This document shows positions 57,517 through 64,000 of a DNA stretch of 64,000 nt, one piece after another. Numbering within the stretch: position 1 is the first letter of the stretch; each line of letters begins with the position of its first letter. The stretch is from Flavobacterium kingsejongi (lineage in GTDB: Bacteria; Bacteroidota; Bacteroidia; Flavobacteriales; Flavobacteriaceae). The stretch covers positions 1,984,001-2,048,000 of the forward strand of contig NZ_CP020919.1 of the NCBI RefSeq assembly GCF_003076475.1, written 5' to 3'. The translations under genes and the position numbers were made by a program. The notes beneath the pieces were generated by a model that saw only the letters and a program-made list of their open reading frames with translations, did no database searches and was not told where the DNA came from.

Positions 57517-58693
57517 AAAAAAAATATTAATAATTCATCATGGTTCTGGTTTAGGTGGCGGTCTTGTGGCACTGATTGGACTCATTAAAGAATTAAAAAT
57601 TGATCACGATGTAAGTGTTTTTTGTGTATTTGATAGTGATGCTGTTGATTATTTAAAAGCACTTAATGTTACTGTTTATTTATCTCAAAGTAAATTTTAT
57701 AAGAAGTATTATAATCTTTTCACGCATAGTGCGGCTTCCTACAATAATCTAATGAATTCATTAAAAAAAATATACTTATTTTTTTTAAGTCTACTAAATA
57801 TTTTTTTCTTTTCAGCTCGTGAGCTGAAAAAATTTAATGGTAAGTTCGATGTGTTATACCTCAATTCATTATTTATAGCGGACTGGATTCCTGTGGGTAG
57901 AAAATATGGATTTAAGAAAACAGTAGTGCATGTTAGGGAGCCTTTAGATAGCGGATTTGCAGGCAAGTTCTGGTTTAGAATGTTGTTGAAGAAATATTCT
58001 GATCTTATAATTTGTGTGTCAAAAGATAATTTAAAACGGATAAATATTAAAAATAAATCAATTTGTGTTTATGATCCTGTAGTAGTTCGAGAATCTCAAA
58101 TTGTAAATCTTGATATACGAGATAAGAATTTTATTTATTTGGGCGGTAGTCAAAGGATTAAAGGATTTGAGCAGTTGATAAATTCGCTTGAATATTTAAA
58201 TGATAATATCCGTATATTATTTCTTGGGCCGATTGATGAAATCACAGAAAATTATAGCTCAATGAATTTTAAAATACGGTCTGTATTTTCATCATATTTA
58301 CGTTATGATATTAAAAAATTAAAATTAAAATTTGAAAATTCTGATAAAATTATACGAATAGGAAAAGTAAACAACGTATTTGATTACTATCAGAATGCAA
58401 TAGGTATAATATGCCCCTTTGCTAAACCACATGCCTGTTTGCCTATTTTGGAAGGTTTGAGTATTGGGAAGCCATTTATCTTATCCAATGTTGAAGGTTT
58501 AAATGAACTTCCGATAAATGACGTTTTTTTACAATTTAAAAATGGAGATTATTTGGATCTAGCAAATAAAATCAATCAAATGTCTGAATTTTCGGCATCA
58601 AAGTTTTTAGAAATTTCAGATTTAGCTAAGGATAATTTTAAAAATATCGTTCGAACTAACCCTAATGTTTCAATAATTTTAATGAAACTATGA
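57485..58693 (+). CDS. Glycosyltransferase, GT4-like GT-B fold
   Basis: The 402-residue protein has an N-terminal GT-B half beginning KKILIIHHGSGLGGGLVALIGL and a C-terminal GT4-like half (FIYLGGSQRIKGFEQLINSLEYL, then ACLPILEGLSIGKPFILSNVEGLNE). The donor and acceptor sugars are unknown. The start ATG 57485 overlaps the flippase gene; a second ATG at 57497 is also possible. AT-rich like its neighbours. Confidence 0.83.
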   Translation: MVKRMESGISKKKILIIHHGSGLGGGLVALIGLIKELKIDHDVSVFCVFDSDAVDYLKALNVTVYLSQSKFYKKYYNLFTHSAASYNNLMNSLKKIYLFFLSLLNIFFFSARELKKFNGKFDVLYLNSLFIADWIPVGRKYGFKKTVVHVREPLDSGFAGKFWFRMLLKKYSDLIICVSKDNLKRINIKNKSICVYDPVVVRESQIVNLDIRDKNFIYLGGSQRIKGFEQLINSLEYLNDNIRILFLGPIDEITENYSSMNFKIRSVFSSYLRYDIKKLKLKFENSDKIIRIGKVNNVFDYYQNAIGIICPFAKPHACLPILEGLSIGKPFILSNVEGLNELPINDVFLQFKNGDYLDLANKINQMSEFSASKFLEISDLAKDNFKNIVRTNPNVSIILMKL

Positions 58694-59925
58694 ATAAAAT
58701 AATGGAAGAAGGCAATAATAATAAAAGTAAAAAAGCATTATTTTTAGTTTTAACAATTATTTTTTTAACTGATGATACTCTGTTATTTGGGACGAATAAA
58801 AATGATCTTTTTGTCTATGGGAAATATTTCATATATATTATAATTCTGTTGCTTACAGTACTTTTTAGTGCGAAAAATATTGTCAGTAAGTCTAACTTTA
58901 ATGGAATCATAACTATACTGGTTCTGATATTAATACTTTTTTTATCTACAATTATCAATAATGATTTTAAAACGGGAACCTTAGTTTATGCAATTACTTT
59001 TTTTACAGGAATAGCTATAGTCCAAAATATTTCATTTCCAGTTTTTACAAAATTGTATTCCAAAATAATGTACTTCTTAGCGTTTTTCTCTTTAATAGTA
59101 TATACCATAAATTTAATCAGTCCTGATTTAATCAGTATTTTTCCGACTATTTCTAATTATGGTGATGTAGAATATAAATTTGTTCTTTTTTCAAACACAT
59201 TTAACGGTTTTAATGAATTCCGAAACACTGGCATTTTTAGAGAGCCAGGTGTTTATGTGATACACTTAATTTTTGCAGTATTTTTTGAAGTCTTTTTTAT
59301 TAAAAGTTCTAAATTAAATTATAGGAAACTTCTAATTTTTGTATTGGCAATACTTACAACATTATCTACTACAGGAATATTATTGCTTCCAGTAATATTG
59401 ATTATTTATTTTATAAAAAACTCAAATTTGAAAAATGCATTTTTCATTTTTGGTATTTCTATGTTTTTCGTTTTTATATTAAACTATTTTCCGGAATTAA
59501 ATGATAAGGTTTTTTCAAAATTAACTCAGGATGGAGCTGAATATGAAAGTTCATTGGCGCGTTTGTCTTCTTTTTTAACTCCTCTATATATTATAAAGGA
59601 TAATATGATTTTTGGTTCAGGTTTAAGTAATTTTGTAACTTATTACTCATATTATTCAAGAAGTATTTTTGGAATTGAATTTCTTGCCGAATCTGCTGCA
59701 ACTAATACAATATTGAATCTGACTGCTGTTTATGGTATTATATACGGCTTGATAATTACAATATTACTTTTTCGCGCCTCTAAATTAATTGAGAAGAAAT
59801 ATTATATAATTGTTTTTATATTGATGCTATTACTATTTAGCTCACAAGAATTAAAATTCTCACTTTTCTTTAATGTCCTATTAGGATATGGATTATATTT
59901 TAATAAACAAAAAGATTTTTCATGA
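58690..59925 (+). CDS. Wzy-like O-antigen / capsule repeat-unit polymerase (putative)
   Basis: The 411-residue protein has about 10-11 membrane segments and one longer loop (about residues 150-190, with FNEFRNTGIFREPGVYVI) typical of O-antigen polymerase/ligase-type proteins. Sequence identity in this family is always low, so the call rests on topology, composition and position among glycosyltransferases. It overlaps both neighbours by four bases (ATGA), indicating coupled translation. Confidence 0.7.
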   Translation: MNKIMEEGNNNKSKKALFLVLTIIFLTDDTLLFGTNKNDLFVYGKYFIYIIILLLTVLFSAKNIVSKSNFNGIITILVLILILFLSTIINNDFKTGTLVYAITFFTGIAIVQNISFPVFTKLYSKIMYFLAFFSLIVYTINLISPDLISIFPTISNYGDVEYKFVLFSNTFNGFNEFRNTGIFREPGVYVIHLIFAVFFEVFFIKSSKLNYRKLLIFVLAILTTLSTTGILLLPVILIIYFIKNSNLKNAFFIFGISMFFVFILNYFPELNDKVFSKLTQDGAEYESSLARLSSFLTPLYIIKDNMIFGSGLSNFVTYYSYYSRSIFGIEFLAESAATNTILNLTAVYGIIYGLIITILLFRASKLIEKKYYIIVFILMLLLFSSQELKFSLFFNVLLGYGLYFNKQKDFS

Positions 59926-61130
59926 AAAAAATGATCCTGTTTTCAAGCTTAATCCCTAAAGGAGAGCAACATTATTATACTGAAAATAGTATAGGGGCAA
60001 CATCAAATGCAAATAATAGTCTTCAATGGGCTATTGTGAAAGGATTTGTTGAAAATGATTATCAAGTAAAATTGTTTAATTTACCCAATATAGGAGCTTT
60101 TCCTTTTAAGTTTAAAAAACTAATTACAAAATCTTTTTTATTTAGGGAGGGAAATATTAGAGGAGAAAATATAGGGATTATAAATGTAAATATTTTTAAA
60201 CATTTTTTTGCTTATCGAAATTTATTGAAATCAATTAAAATAAATAATTACCTAAGTGAAGAAACATTCCTTTTAATTTATGATGTTTATCCACCATTTT
60301 TGAAGGTTATAAAGAAGTTAAAGGATAAAAATCCACTTTTAAAAATTGGTTTGGTTATCCCAGATATTTACGGATATACAGGAGGGAAGGAATCCTTTCT
60401 TAGGAAAATAATTGCAAAGCATGATTTGAATATCATCGAAGAAAATATATTGAGTGTTGATGTTTTTGTTTTGCTAACGGAAAATATGATAGATAAACTT
60501 CCTTATCAAGTTAAGCAAAAGCCTCGAGTAATTATTGAAGGGGTCCTTAATCCCGATTATAACCTTGAAATCATAAGCAAAGTAAATGATCAGGATAAAA
60601 TAATTTTATACACAGGATCTTTAGATCTAAGGCATGGAATAAAAAATCTTATAGATGCTTTTTCTATTTTACAATATCCAAATTTAAAATTACATATATG
60701 TGGTGATGGTGATGGCCGTTTTTATGTAGACGAAAAATCTAGTATACAGAATAATATGACATATTTTGGTCAGTTGTCACGTGAAGATGTAATTCAAAAG
60801 CAAAAAGAAGCTTTTTTGCTAATTAATCCTAGGACTTCAGAAGGGGAGTTTACAAGATATTCTTTTCCTTCAAAAATTATAGAGTATTTTGCTTCTGGAA
60901 CACCAACATTAATGTATAATTTAGAAGGAATACCCCCTGAATATTTTGAACATTGTTTTTCGCTTGAGGATGAATCTGTGGAAGCATTAGCATTCAAAAT
61001 AGATGAAATATATAAAATGGATGAGGAAAAATTATATAGAATAGGCTTAAAAGCAAAAAAGTTTATTACTGACGAGAAAAATTCTAAAAGTCAAGTAGAT
61101 AAAATTATAAAAATATTAAATCGTTTATGA
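59922..61130 (+). CDS. Glycosyltransferase family 4 protein
   Basis: The 402-residue GT-B protein has the GT4 C-terminal half KIILYTGSLDLRHGIKNLIDAF, LHICGDGDG, and the nucleotide-sugar-binding region RYSFPSKIIEYFASGTPTLMY. Donor and acceptor cannot be assigned. It starts with ATGA overlap and ends with ATGA overlap to the next gene. Confidence 0.87.
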   Translation: MKKMILFSSLIPKGEQHYYTENSIGATSNANNSLQWAIVKGFVENDYQVKLFNLPNIGAFPFKFKKLITKSFLFREGNIRGENIGIINVNIFKHFFAYRNLLKSIKINNYLSEETFLLIYDVYPPFLKVIKKLKDKNPLLKIGLVIPDIYGYTGGKESFLRKIIAKHDLNIIEENILSVDVFVLLTENMIDKLPYQVKQKPRVIIEGVLNPDYNLEIISKVNDQDKIILYTGSLDLRHGIKNLIDAFSILQYPNLKLHICGDGDGRFYVDEKSSIQNNMTYFGQLSREDVIQKQKEAFLLINPRTSEGEFTRYSFPSKIIEYFASGTPTLMYNLEGIPPEYFEHCFSLEDESVEALAFKIDEIYKMDEEKLYRIGLKAKKFITDEKNSKSQVDKIIKILNRL

Positions 61131-62263
61131 GGATAATAATTGATTGTACTAATTTACAAGTAGGTGGTGGAATTCAGGTTGCATTATCATTTCTAAATGA
61201 TTTATGCCAAATGAAAAGGAATGAGGATTTTATTATTCTGATGTCACCACAAATATCAACATTAATTGATTTTAAAAGGTATGGTGAAAATTTTGAATTC
61301 ATAAATTTGGATAAGCAATATTATAAAAATTTTATTACTAGAGGAAGAGCTGTTAAAAAAATTGAAAATAATATTAAGGGTGATGTTATATTTACTGTTT
61401 TTGGACCGTCATATCATAAGAGTGATAGTCCAAAAATTGTAGGCTATGCAATTCCACACTATATATATGAAGATTCTCCATTTTTCGAGTTCATTTCGTT
61501 TAAAGAAAAAGTTGTATTATTCTTAATGAAAAAAATTAAAATTCTTTTTTTTAAAAAAAATTCTGATTTTATAATTTTTGAAACTCAAGATGCACAACAG
61601 ATTTTTTGCAAAAAATATGACTATGATATTTTGAATACTCAAGTTATATCAAATAAATTAAATCAAATATTTTTGAATACTGCACAGTGGAAGGATAAAA
61701 AATTTAATTTTAATGCTAAATATGTTTTTTTATGTCTGACAGCTAATTATAAACATAAAAATTTGAAAATTATTCCTCATGTAATAGATTTCTTATTGGC
61801 TGATTATGATCTATCTGATTTCAAATTTGTTATTTCTCAAACGAAAGAACAAGTTGACTTTGGTGAAAAATATGAAAAATATATTGAATATGTTGGGCAG
61901 GTGAATTTGGATGAATTACCCGCACTTTATGAATCAGTTGATGTTGTATTAATGTCTACACTTTTAGAAGTTTTTTCAACAACATATTTAGAAGCAATGT
62001 TTATGAAAGTTCCTATTGTTACTACGGATTTAAGTTTTGCAAGGGATATATGTCGTGATGCTGCATTATATTATAAACCATTAGATGCTAAAGATTGTGC
62101 AACCCAACTTTATAATGTAGTAAAAGACGATTTATTAACTAAAAATCTCATAGAGTTGGGAATAGAGAATGGATCAAGATTTGGGAATAGCTTAGATAGA
62201 ACTAAAGATTATCTTGATGTAATTCTTGAAAAAGGAAATGAAAGTAATAATTCTATTAAATAA
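61127..62263 (+). CDS. Glycosyltransferase family 4 protein
   Basis: The 378-residue protein starts MRIIIDCTNLQVGGGIQVALSFL, the GT4 N-terminal Gly-rich loop. Its C-terminal half has YVGQVNLDELPALYESVDVVLMSTLLEVFSTTYLEAMFMKVPIVTTD, with an E-x7-E-like pattern. It is the third and last glycosyltransferase of the AT-rich block. Specificity unknown. Confidence 0.85.
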   Translation: MRIIIDCTNLQVGGGIQVALSFLNDLCQMKRNEDFIILMSPQISTLIDFKRYGENFEFINLDKQYYKNFITRGRAVKKIENNIKGDVIFTVFGPSYHKSDSPKIVGYAIPHYIYEDSPFFEFISFKEKVVLFLMKKIKILFFKKNSDFIIFETQDAQQIFCKKYDYDILNTQVISNKLNQIFLNTAQWKDKKFNFNAKYVFLCLTANYKHKNLKIIPHVIDFLLADYDLSDFKFVISQTKEQVDFGEKYEKYIEYVGQVNLDELPALYESVDVVLMSTLLEVFSTTYLEAMFMKVPIVTTDLSFARDICRDAALYYKPLDAKDCATQLYNVVKDDLLTKNLIELGIENGSRFGNSLDRTKDYLDVILEKGNESNNSIK

Positions 62264-62279
62264 ATAAACAACCAATAGC

Positions 62280-63314
62280 ATGAAAATAAAGCATAAAACC
62301 CTCCTTATTACCGGAGGTACAGGGTCATTTGGTACTGCAGTCTTAAATCGTTTTTTGGACACGGATCATTTTAGCGAGATCCGCATTTTTTCCCGAGATG
62401 AGAAAAAACAGGATGATATGAGAAAGCAATATAATAATTCCAAATTGAAATTTTATATTGGCGATGTCCGGGATTATAACAGTATTGAGAGAGCCATGCG
62501 CAATGTGGATTATGTTTTTCATGCAGCAGCTTTAAAACAAGTTCCTTCGTGTGAGTTCTTCCCAATGCAAGCAGTACAGACAAATGTAATTGGAACACAG
62601 AATGTAATCGATGCAGCAGTAGCAAATGAAGTGGAAAAGGTAATTTGTTTAAGTACTGATAAAGCGGCATATCCTATAAATGCGATGGGAATTTCCAAAG
62701 CAATGATGGAAAAAGTTGCTGTTGCTGCTTCACGTAATTTGGAAAAAACAACTGTTTGTTTAACACGTTATGGAAATGTAATGGCTTCACGAGGATCTGT
62801 AATACCATTGTTTTTAGATCAAATAAAAGCAAAACAAGTACTAACAATCACCGATCCTAACATGACTCGTTTTCTGATGTCTTTAGATGAAGCTGTAGAA
62901 TTGGTGTTATTTGCTTTTGAACATGGAAATCAAGGTGACTTATTTGTGAATAAAGCACCTGCAGGTACTATTGGGGATCTTGCATTAGCGCTAAAAGAAC
63001 TTTGTGGGGCCCAAAATGAAGTAAAAGTTATTGGTACTCGACATGGTGAGAAATTATATGAAACACTATGTACCCGGGAAGAAATGGTGAAAGCAGAGGA
63101 TATGGGAGATTTTTATAGAATTCCTGCTGATAATAGAGATTTAAATTATGCCCAGTATTTTTCTGAGGGTGAAGAAGATGTCTCGATTATTGAGGATTAT
63201 CATTCTCATAATACGGAACAATTAGGGGTTGAAGGGATGAAAAAACTTTTGTCAAAACTTCCGCTGATAAGAAAAGAAATTTTTGGAGAAGATGTGCCTC
63301 AAATGCCAGGATAA
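62280..63314 (+). CDS. capE: UDP-GlcNAc 4,6-dehydratase/5-epimerase (CapE/WbjB/FnlA-like)
   Basis: The 344-residue SDR has GGTGSFGTA (residues 12-20), HAAALKQVPSCEFFP and the STDKAAYPINAMGISK block. In the usual Tyr position of the YxxxK pair there is Met136, with Lys140 conserved, as I recall for the CapE/WbjB branch. The enzyme makes the 4-keto-6-deoxy-L-talo-type intermediate on the way to UDP-L-FucNAc or UDP-L-QuiNAc. The partial reductase gene downstream (capF-like) fits this pathway. Confidence 0.9.
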   Translation: MKIKHKTLLITGGTGSFGTAVLNRFLDTDHFSEIRIFSRDEKKQDDMRKQYNNSKLKFYIGDVRDYNSIERAMRNVDYVFHAAALKQVPSCEFFPMQAVQTNVIGTQNVIDAAVANEVEKVICLSTDKAAYPINAMGISKAMMEKVAVAASRNLEKTTVCLTRYGNVMASRGSVIPLFLDQIKAKQVLTITDPNMTRFLMSLDEAVELVLFAFEHGNQGDLFVNKAPAGTIGDLALALKELCGAQNEVKVIGTRHGEKLYETLCTREEMVKAEDMGDFYRIPADNRDLNYAQYFSEGEEDVSIIEDYHSHNTEQLGVEGMKKLLSKLPLIRKEIFGEDVPQMPG

Positions 63315-63329
63315 ATATGCATGCCTTTA

Positions 63330-63383
63330 TATCTTAAGCAATTTAAGATACGTTATTAGCATGTTGATAATATAGAGATTATC
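63330..63383. repeat. Two inverted repeats between capE and the capF-like gene
   Basis: TATCTTAA (63330-63337) pairs with TTAAGATA (63343-63350) around GCAAT, and GATAAT (63366-63371) with ATTATC (63378-63383). No T-run follows, so neither is a standard terminator. They sit in a 162-base gap that interrupts an otherwise tight gene series. Confidence 0.5.
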
Positions 63384-63476
63384 GATTCTAATTGGAGATG
63401 TCTACGTATTAATTTAATTCTAAATTAAATTAAGTATAAAATTAAATTTACATATAAAAACATATAAAAAGTAAGA

Positions 63477-64000
63477 ATGTTAAAAATTGGGATTACAGGG
63501 CAGGGCGGATTTATTGGAAAACATTTATATAATACATTAGGACTTTTTCAAAACGAATTTGAACAGATTGATTTTCAAAATGTTTTTTTTGAAAGTAAGG
63601 AGGCATTGGAGATTTTTGTCTCACAATGTGATGTAATTGTACATTTAGCTGCAATGAATAGGCATAATGATGCTGAAGTTATTTATCAGACTAATATCGA
63701 ATTAGTGCGAAAATTAATATCAGCCTTAGAATCAACAAAAAGCAAAGCACATGTGCTATTTTCTTCTTCTACTCAGGAAGAGCGGGATAATCTTTATGGA
63801 AAATCGAAGAAAGAAGGACGGGAATTAATGATGCAATGGGCACAGAATTATGGAGGTAAGTTTACAGGGCTTATTATCCCAAATGTTTTTGGACCGTTTG
63901 GACTACCTAATTATAATTCAGTTGTTGCAACTTTCTGTTATAGACTTGCAAATAATGAATTACCAACAGTAGATGTTGACAGTGATTTAAAATTAATTTA
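63477..64000 (+). CDS. capF: UDP-4-keto-6-deoxy sugar reductase, CapF/WbjC/FnlB-like (3'-truncated by window edge)
   Basis: From the ATG at 63477 the frame is open for 174 codons to the right edge. It begins LKIGITGQGGFIGKHLYNTLG (NAD-binding) and has the diagnostic IVHLAAMNRHND block, followed by SSSTQEERDNLYGKSKKEGREL with the Tyr-Lys catalytic pair. CapF reduces the CapE product in UDP-L-FucNAc synthesis; the C-terminal cupin-like domain expected in the family lies beyond the window. Confidence 0.88.
   Translation, partial: MLKIGITGQGGFIGKHLYNTLGLFQNEFEQIDFQNVFFESKEALEIFVSQCDVIVHLAAMNRHNDAEVIYQTNIELVRKLISALESTKSKAHVLFSSSTQEERDNLYGKSKKEGRELMMQWAQNYGGKFTGLIIPNVFGPFGLPNYNSVVATFCYRLANNELPTVDVDSDLKLI

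Overview
The window looks like a chromosomal segment of a Bacteroidota, most likely a Flavobacteriaceae / Flavobacterium-like bacterium. Reasons: a SusC/SusD outer-membrane pair; start codons that mostly lack GGAGG-type ribosome binding sites; many starts preceded by the Bacteroidota -7 promoter box TAnnTTTG; low GC; and an uninterrupted rpsL-to-rplQ ribosomal block in which infA directly follows secY. The species is inferred, not proven.

Layout. (1) 1-11.5 kb, housekeeping and envelope genes on both strands: a HAD phosphatase cut by the left edge, a secreted protein of unknown function, rarA, a rhomboid protease, rlmB, a susD-susC pair and an Omp85-like outer-membrane protein. (2) 11.5-28.7 kb, one co-directional block of 31 translation genes plus secY and rpoA, starting at a clear promoter and ending at a strong terminator. 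Three unusual gaps inside it (rpsJ/rplC, rpsN/rpsH, rpsK/rpsD) can fold and are candidate regulatory RNAs. (3) 28.8-33.2 kb, carA, enolase and citrate synthase, each ended or separated by terminators. (4) 33.2-38.8 kb, two guanidine-group hydrolases (amidinotransferase/DDAH family, then a CtlX-type enzyme), an Rrf2 regulator and a sulfate-assimilation operon (DUF2061 - cysH - cysD - cysN) with a possible Rrf2 operator at its promoter. (5) 38.8-43.4 kb, marC, a gene apparently broken by a one-base frameshift, a CoA-binding protein, a sodium:solute symporter and recR. (6) 43.5 kb to the right edge, a capsule / surface polysaccharide cluster.

The polysaccharide cluster begins with export and chain-length genes (Wza-like, BY-kinase/Wzc-like, ABC-2 permease) and continues with nucleotide-sugar synthesis: UDP-GlcNAc(A) 4-epimerase, UDP-glucose 6-dehydrogenase, UDP-HexNAc dehydrogenase, mannose-1-phosphate guanylyltransferase, rfbBCDA for dTDP-L-rhamnose, and capE plus a partial capF for UDP-L-FucNAc-type sugars. 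Between rfbA and capE lies a very AT-rich, tightly overlapping block with a Wzx-like flippase, a Wzy-like polymerase and three glycosyltransferases; this is the likely serotype-specific, horizontally exchanged part. The sugars suggest a polymer rich in uronic acid, amino sugar and 6-deoxysugar. No initiating glycosyl-1-phosphate transferase and no ATPase for the ABC permease are in the window.

I found no CRISPR array, transposase, prophage or complete tRNA/rRNA gene, and no obviously new multi-gene system. The points most worth checking are the candidate r-protein regulatory RNAs, the ABC permease without an ATPase beside Wzx/Wzy genes, the in-frame hexanucleotide repeat in the kinase tyrosine tail, the -7 boxes so close to ATG that leaderless mRNAs are implied, and the DUF2061 protein coupled to cysH.
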